Source: Erigeron canadensis (taxonomy: Eukaryota > Streptophyta > Magnoliopsida > Asterales > Asteraceae). Taken from it: a DNA stretch of 64,000 nt. The translations under genes were made by a program, and so were the position numbers. The stretch covers positions 25,442,210-25,506,209 of the forward strand of contig NC_057761.1 in NCBI RefSeq assembly GCF_010389155.1. The letters run 5' to 3'. The notes under the pieces are model-generated. The model was not told where the DNA came from. It made no database searches and saw only the letters and a program-made list of their open reading frames with translations. Of this stretch, positions 23,794 to 34,691 are shown in pieces. Positions within the stretch are counted from its first letter, which is position 1. Every line of letters starts with the position of its first letter.

Positions 23794-25171
23794 ATGGATG
23801 TTCTTCCTCTTAACTTTTACGCTTCGGCCACCACATCTTCTAATTTGTTCTCCAGTTTTGATGATCGTGACTTGCCATTCAAGAAAAGGTAATATATGTA
23901 ACAATGACGAACTTTTTTTTTTTGAATAGCAATTTATTAAGATTATACACAAATTTACGGGTTAACGTATTACATACAAAAGAGTGATTTTTAAACACAG
24001 ACGACTTCCTTGGACTTGGTTTTCTTCTATATTCCATATATAAACAAACTACCCCTTCCCAAATTAAACACTCTACCTTTAAAATCCCTATTTACCCTTT
24101 TAATTTACACTACCACCAAACCCTTTATTCCTATATCTATATCTATACTATATTAATAAACAAACTAACCTTAATTTTTAACACATTCCTAACTCACCCA
24201 CTAAATCTATCCAATATATTCTTAAAATATTTTACACCCATATTTTTCCAAACTATCTATCTCATTTATTAATTAATTTAAATATTTCCACCTAATATCT
24301 CTATTATATTTTTAATAAAGTTATTTACAAAATATACATCTCTTAACCATAAAATAACTACATTACCATTTACATCTATTACTTTAAGATTGATAATCAC
24401 ATCATTAACACCACCGCCACTAGCACCGCCCGTTGCCGCCACCGCCGCATTGCGCGGGTACCCATCTCATATATAAATATGTGTACGTACGTACGTCTAA
24501 ATTAGGTATATAATTGTTGTTTGTTGCTATGAGTATATATTTATAGATATGCTGTAATATATTATTGATTATAATCAAGAAGCTAGCTATTTTTATTAGT
24601 AAGCTTGAATGGTTAACTTAATTAATTAATTAGCTCTCAATAAATTAATGATGATGATTCTTTATATGATCTCAGGAAGAGGAGACTTACTATTCTGGAA
24701 AGGTTCAAGAATTATATTTAAATAAGTTAATGGAGAATTTAGCCTATCAAGAAGTAGGTTTAACTACAACGGAAGACAAAGAAAAGGAAGACACCAAAAA
24801 AGGTTAAGCATGGGTTGGTAGTGATCAGGAACGAGGCAATTGAGAGGTTGGAGAGGTTCGTCTCTAGTGACATGAATGGTTTGGACATGAAGTTGGTGAT
24901 TCAAAAAAGTTTATATGAAAGTGATTTGAAACCAAGCTTGAACAGGTTAAACATGCCGATAAAGCAACTACAGACTCAAGAATTCTTGAAGAGTGATGAG
25001 AAACTAATGCTTGATAATGGAGAAGAGATTGAGGTTCAATTGGTTGGTCCAACCCTAAAAGTGTACAATGAAACTATAATGTTGAAAAAGTGGCGCCAGA
25101 ATTGCAGCTATAATTATGTGTTGATTAGAAACTGGAAGCGTTTTGTGCTTTGTGATAACAATGTCGCTTGA
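23794..25171 (+). pseudogene. B3 domain (DUF313-type) DNA-binding protein gene, probably frameshifted
   Basis: A first exon (ATG 23794, ending 23888 with donor GTAATA) encodes MDVLPLNFYASATTSSNLF and a basic end. A second exon starts at 24676 after CTCAG and ends at a stop at 25171. The B3 part matches the plant DUF313 subgroup (MKLVIQKSLYESDLKPSLNR, EEIEVQLVGPTLKVYNE, NYVLIRNWKRFV). These are nuclear DNA-binding proteins of unknown target. Joining the exons directly gives an early stop. The acidic stretch EEETYYSGKVQELYLNK also lies in a different frame from the B3 core, with a shift needed near 24795. At least one frameshift is therefore present, unless another exon or splice site was missed. 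A Helitron-like element lies in the intron. Confidence 0.7.
24142..24469 (+). mobile_element. Short Helitron-like element in the B3 gene intron
   Basis: It starts TCTATACTATATTAATAAAC and ends after CCGCATTGCGCGGGTAC with CATCTCA before a host T. It shares the 3' end of the other Helitron-like copies in the window. It is non-coding. Confidence 0.6.
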
Positions 25172-26368
25172 GTAGGGGTTCACCATCCCCGTGTGTACTC
25201 AAATAAATTTGATTAGTTGATGGATTATTTGTTCATTATAGTTCACTGGGGCATATGAGTGATGAGTGCATATCATATCAGTTGCTAAATATAATATTCT
25301 TTATTCATTGCTAGAATGATGATGTGCCGACCTCGTTATAACTTGCACATTGTTCTTTTTGTATTTCATATGCTGTTCAATTCATTAACCATATATGTAC
25401 ATGTTACTTCTAATATAAGGATTTTTCAAAACTAAACATGGTTTAGACGAAGAAAAAGTTTATACATAAAAATAACCATTGGCTAAAATTCTAAAAATAA
25501 CTATTAAAATACTCTGAGGTCAATCCTTCTATTAAGGGATTGGCAAAAGTGTTAAAATTAGATTCTACATTATTTAAGTGAGGAAGGGGGTGTAAAAATC
25601 CATCAAATATATAGATAAATACGTTATATATGGACTAGTATATAAACAAACTAATATATAAGCACTTAATATCGGGTTCAATCCTTACTCTTTGTAAAAC
25701 TGAGGGTCTTTTTTAGCTTAGGTGGATATCCAAAGCAACTTCTCTAACATAGTAAGGTAGGAGTACTATTTACATCTGAATCTCCTCATAGACAATAATG
25801 GTTACTATTTATTTTTTACTTTTAAACAAACTAATTTCACTAGTATCGAATTTTGATGGTTATCAAGATCGATATCAGTATGGTACTGAGAAAACTTCAA
25901 AAACACCGCGGTAAGTAATTTTGGAACCGGTACCAAGACTCGGATGATCGCATGCCCATCCCTAGATTAACGTGGATGCCAACCCGATCTAAAAGCAGAT
26001 GTCAAAATTTTTTTGCATACGATGGTGGTTGAAACCAATTTTGATTACGTAAGGAATTTATAATATAACTAAAAGAGAAAGTTGGGGTACACTTGGCACC
26101 CCTAATCTCTTTTTTAATCCTTTATTTTTTTAATATTTATTTAATAAATGGCCGACCTTTAATAAAAAAATCTTATAAAAAAATAAGACCACATTAACTC
26201 ACCTTGAAGATCTTAAGCCAACACATGATAACCATCATCTACGACTCCGTATTGTTCATGTATGGACTGTTTCATAATGGAACACCCCGAAAAAAGAACA
26301 TCAAAGAATTAGCACTCTTGAATTAGCTTTGACTAAAAGAACATCAAAAGCTGTCATCAAGATCAATT

Positions 26369-26414
<46 letters not shown>

Positions 26415-26588
26415 TTATGAAACAGGAACTTACCCATCAAGAATTAGTAAGCTTTGATTAATATATTTTGAAACTATCCGTCCATTGAATGAGCCTGAGT
26501 ACTAGTAAGGAAATAAAGTGATATCTTCATAAAAAAGAAATGATTGTCTAATACTATTTGGATTGAGTTAGAGATTATATATATATAT
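25172..26588. other. Spacer with (TA)n microsatellite
   Basis: AT-rich DNA downstream of the B3 gene. A (TA)n run occupies about 26371-26411. No coding exon or bounded element was recognised. Confidence 0.45.
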
Positions 26589-27143
26589 GATAGAAATCAA
26601 ATGAGAAAGTACCTTAAGGAGAGAAGGGTGAGAAGGTTCGTTTTTGATTTTTTTTAATTTGTTTTAAAAACTTTTTTCCTTTTTTCCACTTTTTTCATTC
26701 TCTCTTTAATTAACTTATTTTATATAAAAATTTTAAAAATATTTTTTTTTCAAGGGCGTAGCCCGTAAGCTATAGGCGAAGCCTTTCGGCTTATGGCGGA
26801 GCCATAATTGCTAAGGGCTAAGCCTATTAGGTAGATCACCCCATCACCGATCACCCCCTATGACCTATCACCCTCTATGACCTATCACTCCTACTAGCTA
26901 CTCCTTATGAATATCCTTAAGGGCGAAGCCTGTACCGTATCCTTACATGTATAACTCACTAACTCGGGTTAGAAATTTTTTATTTTTATTTATTTTTTAA
27001 AATTTTTTTATGGATTGAATTAATTAAAAAAAGAATAAGAAAAGTGAAAAAAATAATAAAAGTTAATAAACAAGCTAAAAAAAAATAGAAAACGAACCTT
27101 CTTTCCCTTCTCTCCTTAAGAACCTTCTCTCTGGATCTCTACC
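26589..27143. mobile_element. Non-autonomous TIR element, 555 bp, in a TA repeat
   Basis: The terminal inverted repeats of about 50 bp begin GATAGAAATC (left) and GGTAGAGATC (right, reverse complement) and share AAGGAGAGAAGGG and AGAAGGTTCG. Both flanks are TA repeats (a 3' TA run follows at 27144-27168), so the target-site duplication cannot be measured. The interior holds GGCGAAGCC/GGCTTCGCC-type small palindromes. There is no coding capacity. A MULE-like origin is likely. Confidence 0.65.
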
Positions 27144-27179
27144 TATATATATATATATATATATATATTAGTGTTAATA

Positions 27180-27600
27180 TAGTAAAATTTTTATTTGAAA
27201 CTAAAATTTGTGTGAAAAATAGAATATTGGCCAAAGATAATGTGATTTGAAACTTAACACAATATGTTTATATATGCACAACCACCACCACCACCACCAC
27301 TAGCATCATCTCCGGCGACGCCATGGCAGACAGTAAGGGCAACATCCATACCGTATCAAACCACCACACTATCTCTTGAACCACCGCCCATCAAATCCAC
27401 ACCATTCCCTTATACGTCCGGCTTCCAACCTCTTTATAAATTCCTCGAGGCCGGCGACCGAGATGCGCAAAGCCCCCTTGAACGGCGCGACCATTCGATT
27501 AAGGGTTTCGCCCGTACCGTATCACAATTTTGATTAAGGTATGTTTAGCCAGTTTTCTGATTTCAACACCAATTTTGATTTTCAAATGATTACATCTCAT
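27180..27600. repeat. Foldback-family fragment flanking a GC-rich block
   Basis: 27180-27265 resembles the left arm of the foldback at 22865-23150, and 27545-27600 resembles the other arm (TTTTCAAATGATTA). The 270 bases between them are GC-rich, start with a CCA repeat and are open in one frame, but no protein family was recognised. It could be captured gene sequence or upstream DNA of the glutaminyl cyclase gene. Confidence 0.4.
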
Positions 27601-27851
27601 TCTTTAACTTTGTTAAAAACTTACAAAATGAGTAGTCTTTTGAGTTTTTGAATTCAAAAAATAGGAAAAATGTGAAAGCAATGATATACAAAGGCAATGT
27701 AATATTCATTCATTCAAACACGCAAACTGCCCGTCTCTGAATATTTGCTGTTTAGCTGCAAGCACTCCGTGTCCCAGTTTTGATCTTTTTATGGCATTCT
27801 CCAGTCACTTTCAATTCTGATCGTCACATTAATTATCGAGCAGAATTAACT

Positions 27852-30080
27852 ATGAGAAATGTAGGAACTCCAAAGAATCCGTTTTCAGTTTTGACACTGA
27901 TTTCTGTCGTTGCTTTTGCGTGTAACACTCTTGGATCAGATGATGTTCCAATTTACTCCATAAACGTTGTCAATGAGTTCCATCATGATCCGGCTGCTTT
28001 CACTGAGGTATATTAGCATAAATTTATAGATGAATGTTAATTAGCATGAAGGTAACCTGTATCTTTTATATATAACTCCTGCTTTCCTATGATCAGGGAC
28101 TTTTATATGCTGGCAACGATACTCTATTCGAGTCAACGGGACTTAATGGACATGTCAGTTTGCAGATTTCTCGAGTTTTTGGGGTTTTTTTTCTTTTTTC
28201 AATAACTAAGCCTGTCTGTTAGATAATTTCATATTTTAATTCGTAGTAAATGGTTGATTGACGCCTTCATTTTTGTTTAAAGTCATCAGTTCGGAAAGTG
28301 AATCTGCAGACAGCAAAGGTTCTATGGGCTCTATGATTTCTTTTACTTTGTATGTTTCTTTAGTTGTTAATATCACTCGAATTTTGAAACTATTATTTCT
28401 TCGAACTCCCCAGATTGAAGCCCTGCATGAAATGGATGATACTTATTTTGGGGAGGGTTTAACTCTTTTGGGTGAGAGGTCAGTTAACAACAATCTGTTT
28501 TTGCAATTTAAACCTGCTTTTTATTCTATGCACCAATCGTATGTTTTTCACATTGTTCGAGCATCTTATCTAAACCATATATTTTTCAGTATCTTCCTAT
28601 GCAAATATTTCCCTAACTGTTTCGATGCTGTTCCATTTTCTCTGTTTTTCTTACATTTCACATTTTCATGATCATGGCTCTGTATTGCTAATGTAAGATC
28701 AAATCAATGTGTTTCCGTAGGTTGTATCAACTAACTTGGTTGAGTAATACAGGTTTCATATACGATCGACATAACTTAAGCAAAGTATGTTCATCTTATT
28801 CGACAAACAACTTATGATTTTTTTAATGTTAGTTCAGTAATAATTCACTGTGTACTTCAAGTTATAATACTTGTAAACAATTTTCGCAGTTTGAGATGTT
28901 TAGTCATCATATGAAAGACAGCTGGGGACTTGCAACTGATGGGAAAGTGTTGTTTGGAAGTGATGGATCCTCCTCTTTATATCAAATTAACCCTCAAACA
29001 ATGGAAGGTTTACATTATTCTATTAGACTCTTTATGGTTTCTTAGACTCTTTCCATTTTGTACTCAAATATTTTGATTATTTTAGTCATTCGATTAGTTA
29101 AGATGATACCTCCCGATCTGTTTGTGCAGTTATTGCAGAGAAGGTTATCAAATATAAAGACCATGAAGTATATAATCTCAATGAACTAGAGTACATAAAC
29201 AATGAAGTTTGGGCAAACATTTGGGAAGTAAATATGTTGTTTATAACTTATTCCATTTACCTTTGAGCCTTTTTGTCCATTTAGTCTGAGACTGTGTTAC
29301 CATCCTTAAATACATTTTAAGTTCAAATATTATGACTTCACAGAGTGACTGCATAGCTAGAATCTTACCAACAGATGGAAATGTGACAGGATGGATTCTC
29401 CTTCAGAAATTAAGGTAATTTTCTATTAACCGCCACCTCCTCTCTGCAGGGTTCTTCATTACTCAGTTGAACTAATCAAACATTTACATTAATTTTTCTG
29501 AACTTAGCAAGGGATTGATGGATGCTGGTTATAATGTAAGTATATGTACTTTAACTGGTTCTCATTCCACCACTAAGTATGCTTTACTTACTATTTTTTT
29601 TTCGGTTTGTATTTATTCACTCAATATACCGAGTTTCAGATAGATGTCTTGAACGGAATAGCTTGGGATGCAGATAACACAAGAATATTTGGTTAGTTTC
29701 TTTCATTTAACATCTCAGGTGCCGCCAATATCCTTTAGAAGTAGATGTGTAGTAGTGTGGTACCATAAGTTATCTACTGTTACTCCCAAATGAAATTTTT
29801 TACACCAACCCCACTGTTTCTGATTTTGGCTTTACAAATCAGGATCAGTTCTCATTTACAGTACAAGATGATTGAATCCAAGCGTTTTACTTTTTTCTGT
29901 CTGCAAAGTTAAATGTATCTATATGATATGAACTACTAATATCATTTGTGATCTGATGCAGTGACCGGAAAACTCTGGCCAAAGCTATATGAGATTAAGC
30001 TGCATCCTCGTAGGAAACCTTTGACTTCTTCCATTGAAAAACTATGCTTGCGAGGTCCAGCCGATCCTGCTAGGGAGTAA
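27852..30080 (+). CDS. QC: Glutaminyl-peptide cyclotransferase (plant-type glutaminyl cyclase)
   Basis: Eleven GT-AG exons give 287 aa without interruption: 27852-28007, 28097-28153, 28283-28318, 28414-28478, 28721-28784, 28890-29007, 29130-29227, 29344-29414, 29508-29535, 29640-29691, 29962-30080. The enzyme cyclises N-terminal Gln/Glu of proteins to pyroglutamate and acts in the secretory system. A hydrophobic stretch (FSVLTLISVVAFACNTL) near the N-terminus can serve as signal or anchor. Family landmarks follow: EFHHDPAAFTE, GLLYAGNDTLFESTG, TYFGEGLTLLGER, WGLATDGKVLFGSDG, LNELEYINNEVWANIW, DVLNGIAWD and VTGKLWPKLYEI. The predicted protein is about 30 residues shorter at the N-terminus than remembered Arabidopsis QC. 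The ATG at 27852 is the first in frame within this exon, but an upstream exon is possible. Confidence 0.94.
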
Positions 30081-31216
30081 AATATAATTTATAGATGAAA
30101 AGCTTAGTATGTCATGAGGATCATAAGTCACCCAAAAGGTGTGGTAAAACCCTGTTCTAGTTCTCTTAAACCATAAGTCACCCAAATTAATACTGTTAAA
30201 CCGACCCATATTGTTGACATTTGCCCTTCTGCAGTGATGCATATTGTACATGCCTCATGCAGATAGCCATCACAAAATAATCTCATACACAATAGTTCAA
30301 TTCTCTCGAAATAGAGACACACATAGCATGGTTAAAGTTCTGACCTTTGTAGTACCCGGCCAAGCTAGTAACAAAACACTCCTGTTGATTGTCATTCAAG
30401 AGGATTAGTTGTTGTCGTCCCCAGTTCGATTGAGGACTAGCATATGAATGTATGATCATTTATATTACAGCTGTTTTCTTTCTACTCTCATGACAAATCA
30501 TGTGTCATGTTGGCACCCGTAATGGCTGAAGAATATAAAAGTATGGTGACCCTCTTTAGCTGTCTGATGTATAACAAACAGGTCGCAGAACAAAAAAAGT
30601 TGGTTATGTCCCAAAACTACTTGTCACATTTGACTATTGTGTGTATCTAATTTTCAATCCATCTAATGTTGGTACCAATCTTCTAACTTTTCACGTCTAA
30701 TGTATCAGATTTCTTATATATAGTAAACTGTTGATGTCGCACCAGTTTTGATATAATGGCAATTTATATGGCTGTCATGATTACGAAAATACCAGTTACA
30801 TGATGAAGAGGTAATCTGATATATACTATGGCAATGAATTATATAAGTTTGATACATGATAGGTCGATAGCCTGTTTGAAAGTTGGATATACATAATAAA
30901 GGCTGGATACATTTCGGTGCACTTATTCCTAACTTCTATCTTTCAACGTTAAGACAAAATAAGCATCAGTGGATCATATTTGGCAGTAAATAGTCTCATT
31001 CAGCTTGCAATCCAACTAATCTAGTATTCGATCGCGCATCCTAGATAATAACCAAAATTAACTTTCGTATTGAAAACTTGTTATTTATATTCATATTTTA
31101 TTTATAGCAAGTAAGCTTCAATCCTTTAACAAACAAGCAGAAAGACTTTGATGAACAGCAACCATGGGTAAGGTTATTAAAGCAGAGAAATTTAGATTGT
31201 AATTTCAGATATAAAG
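30081..31216. other. Spacer; right half is a segmental copy of 48.89-49.50 kb
   Basis: After the QC 3' UTR no gene was seen. From about 30565 onward the sequence closely follows 48890-49498 (shared words such as AACTACTTGTCACATT and GACTATTGTGTGTATCTAAT) and leads into the polygalacturonase copy. This marks one edge of a duplicated segment. Confidence 0.6.
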
Positions 31217-31774
31217 TTACATAATTTGGCTTTTAGTACTAAAAGAACAAGCCTGCAACTGAACTGTAACGATAGGGACTGGCTCAGATGGATAATCGCA
31301 CTTAGTTGATCCATTATCCGGCAAAAACTCACATATTTGAGGTGTCACGTTACTTGACACACTGGATATATCTGTACAATTCCATTGCAATTTCTTCGGC
31401 TTCTCACTCAACCCAATAGTAACATTTGAAAGACAAAACCCAGTGAACTGATCACCCTCAATCCCACCCATATTTCCAGCCATTGTAACATTTTGGGAGT
31501 GCCTTCGGGTCATAACCAGGATCAGGGTGCTGACCGTAGGCCCCAGTGGTCCAGAAAATGTACTTCATTGTTTGCAGATTCATTCCGTCCACAAAGATGT
31601 CTGTAATGTAGGCTTCTCTTCCGGGAGCAGTTTTAATTCTGATCCCAGATTCAGAATTGATAGCGCTGATATCTTCAGCTCTAATGTCTTTTATGCCACC
31701 TGACATTTCACTTCCAAGTGCAATCACTTCACTATCAGGTGAAATTCAAGTTAGCCTTCTTATGATCATCTGCT
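31217..31774 (-). pseudogene. Polygalacturonase last-exon fragment
   Basis: This closely matches the last exon of the intact gene at 49499-51853 (MIALGSEMSGGIKDIRAEDI, TDIFVDGMNLQTMKYIFWTT, WNCTDIS). A 38-bp stretch present in the intact copy (around 49777-49814) is missing near 31493, flanked by TTTT at both breakpoints. This shifts the frame and removes the DRINYRNVV region. Similarity to the intact gene stops at about 31774, so the N-terminal two thirds are absent. It is a dead segmental copy. Confidence 0.9.
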
Positions 31775-31816
31775 CTAATATTTGAACCAAATGAGTTTTA
31801 TTATTATTTTAATAAA

Positions 31817-32673
31817 GAGAAAATTACATTTTTGGTCCCTTAAGTTGGCATGATTTTCATTTATTGCCCTTAAGTGAATTAATTACAGAAAAAAACCCTG
31901 AAGTTGGTCAAATTTTCACTTTTAACTCTGTGACTAACAACCGTCTATTAGGTCCGTTAAGTAAATGGCAGATTCGTTATTTCACCATGATCCCTTCTTC
32001 TCACACTCTAACACAAACCAGATTCGTCAGGTTTTGCTAAAAACGAAATGTCAACTGAAATCACGACGGACGGAAATTTAAAAATCACGATCGAAAAAAT
32101 AAAATCTAGATTTATCTTTTGTTAGCTCCGAACCAGAACACGAACATGTTGCAATGGACTCAGAAATCAATCGCGAATGAACGTTACCCAAAATAAATCT
32201 GATCTAGACTTAGCCAGAAAAACTTGACTCGCCGGAAAAACTTGTTTGAATCGAAAAGAAAGACAAAACAAAGCAATTGCACTTCGAATCCAACCAAATC
32301 TAGCCAAAACCGATCTCGATCCAAACAATTCTGAATCCATAAACCCTTGTTTCCGATCTCTGATGTGTGTGTATGTGTCAAGTGTATGTTTGTCTATGTG
32401 TGCTCGGTGTGTGTTTTTCAGTTAACATTTCGTTTTCCGGCCGTCGTAATTTTCAAAATTTGGGTTTGTGTTTGAGTTTGGAAGAATAAGAAGAAGAGAT
32501 CATGTTGAATTGACGAATTTGTCCTTCACTTAATGGAGCTAATAGACGGCTGTTAGTCATAGAGTGAAAAGTGAAAAATTTGACTAACTTTAGGGTTTCT
32601 TTTGTAATTAATTCACTTAAGAGCAATAAATGAAAATCCTGCCAATTTAGGGGACCAAAAATGTAATTTTCTC
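31817..32673. mobile_element. Non-autonomous MULE, 857 bp, ~150-bp TIRs and 9-bp TSD
   Basis: The ends start GAGAAAATTACATTTTTGGTCC and are mirrored in reverse complement at the right end; similarity continues for about 150 bp. Perfect 9-bp direct repeats (TTTAATAAA) lie at 31808-31816 and 32674-32682. Long TIRs with a 9-bp duplication define a Mutator-like element. The interior has no recognisable protein, although it resembles gene leader DNA in composition. Confidence 0.9.
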
Positions 32674-32766
32674 TTTAATAAATAAGCATAGTTTTGGAAA
32701 ACATATATGAAAGAAGCATATAATTTACTAACTTTTCAGAAACAGGCATATTCTTGGAATTTGCTC

Positions 32767-33025
32767 TCAATACTACCATACAAAAGTTAAAGTCTCATGT
32801 TGAAAATTAAGAAAAGTAAGACACGCAAATTCACCAAACTACCTTTAATGAATTAAATCACCATAACCTTTAATATTAAATTACACCATCAGTCATTTCT
32901 ACTATGAAATATCTCCACGACCCCTGTAATTAAATCAAACGCATTTACATCAATTACCTATACCATTTGACGTCATCACCACCATTACCATCCGTCGCTG
33001 TCGCATTACGCAGGTATCGTGTTAG
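32767..33025 (+). mobile_element. Short Helitron-like element
   Basis: The start TCAATACTACCATA matches the start of the copy at 63534, and the bodies are similar throughout. The 3' end has GCATTACGCAGGTATC, then GTGTTAG and a host T. The CT of the usual CTRR end has become TT. Confidence 0.6.
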
Positions 33026-33120
33026 TCGTGGGTAATAAATTCATGTGTTTGTCGTGGGTAATAAATTCATGTGTTAGTCGTGGGTATCGTGTTAGTCGTG
33101 GGTAATAAATTCATGTATTA
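33013..33120 (+). repeat. Minisatellite at the Helitron 3' end
   Basis: A unit of about 26-28 bp (GTTAGTCGTGGGTAATAAATTC...) is repeated about three to four times, one copy being partial. The repeat starts inside the final bases of the Helitron-like element, so it probably arose from its 3' junction. Confidence 0.7.
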
Positions 33121-33879
33121 CGAGTGTAAAATCTAAGGTACATCTTGCATTTGTTTGGTTGTTGTTTTTTTTACAACAAAATTATTTATAATATATTACA
33201 ACAAATATTCTAAGGATAATATATTCACAACATATATTTGTTATCTACAACATTTTTTTAGATAAGACTATTATACCCTTTTCATACATTACATTTTCTA
33301 CCCTTTTATTTTGTACTTTTTCTCTATTAAAAATAATCTAATTATCTCAGCTTTTTATAACCCGACTCTTTAGTTTCTTCTTTCAATTTATCAACCCCAA
33401 TTATTCACTACTACCGATTTTGCTTCCATTGTTGTCATTACAATTTCATAGAGTCCACATCAATTCTATCATCTAGAAGCCAACGACAATCTCAGTCGGA
33501 TCAATTATGGAATCACAAGTGCTTGATTAAACTAATAGAAAAAGGACTAAATAAAATGTATGGAATTTCAGTTCAAAGTCTATAAGATTTTTACTCATAA
33601 CTATATATAATGCATTCTTTTTAGTTTGTACGAGTCATATGTCCGCGCAATGCAGCGGTGTAATTGTCATGCGGAACTCGAGAATCGGGATCAGATCGGC
33701 GAGGGAGAGAGTCATAATTCTTTAAAACTCTGATCAGAAAAAAATCGGATTGGATATCTTATATAGAAATTTATTAATTTTGAATAATGTGTATATAAAA
33801 AAAAAATTTAACATAAACTTGTGTTATATAAGTTAACAAATTTTATAAAAGTCTATTAGTAATTTATTAAGTTTTATGG
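33121..33879. other. AT-rich spacer with an isolated Helitron-like 3' end
   Basis: At 33631-33665 the minus strand carries the shared Helitron-like 3' end (GCATTGCGCGGACATATGACTCG then T). Its 5' end was not located. The rest is AT-rich without a supported gene. Confidence 0.4.
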
Positions 33880-34465
33880 TGCAACATTCGTGAATTTTGA
33901 CTTAAGTTGACCTGTTGTTTACGTCTATGACTTGATTAAATTAATTCGATTAATAATGTATGATCGAGTTTATTTGTGATTTAAACTGTGTTCGAGATGC
34001 ATATATGATTTAATGATCATTTTAGTTGAATGTTCGATGCTATTCGAGGTATAAAATACACTAGAACTGTGAAATTGGACTACCCATGGGTCAACCCAAA
34101 CCCATGGCCCATGCCCCATCTACCTAACCTTATCTCAACCCAAGTCTTACACCCCTCTCATCCAATCAATTCATTCTATCCATATCTCTCTCTCTCTTTA
34201 TTGCAAGAACACACACACTCACCTACATCTCTCTCTATTTATAAATTAAATGCATCAAATTTAATGTTTGAAAAAAGATTTTTGTAAGAATCTTCATCTT
34301 CATCATCATTTGAACACCATATCAAAAGCTTGGGTCTTGAAGTGCAAGAAATCACTCTTTGCGGGTCAAATTCGGGTTTAACACTTTGGTGGAAGATATT
34401 GTAAGCTAAATTTATTCCAAATTCATCATTTTATACTTATAAGCTTGTTTCTAATGCACTTTGTT
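33880..34465 (+). repeat. Truncated LTR fragment, same family as the solo LTR at 42374-44817
   Basis: It starts TGCAACATTCGTGAATTTTGAC, nearly the same as the start of the solo LTR. It then follows it through a CT-rich leader (CTCTCTCT, AAGAACACACAC) and AAGTGCAAGAAAT, up to about 34460. Only the first quarter of the LTR is present. Confidence 0.75.
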
Positions 34466-34691
34466 GAATTATCAAAGTTAAAAGAACACACATACACTTA
34501 ACAATGCACAAAAACCACAAACAAAGACTAAACAAATGTATCAAAGAGAATAGAGATATTTTAGATTTGAGCTTAAGGTACAAACGTTAGCAAAGAACAA
34601 TGATGAACGATGGCCAATAAAGTCCGATAACACATACTATACTAACAAAAGTTAAAAAAAAAACACAATCCTCTCACTCTCTCTCTAGTCT

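Noticed and set aside
27264..27533. 89-codon Pro-rich ORF before the glutaminyl cyclase gene
   Set aside because: Driven by a CCA repeat and GC-rich DNA within foldback arms; no recognised domain and no clear splice link to the cyclase exon. Kept only as a repeat feature.
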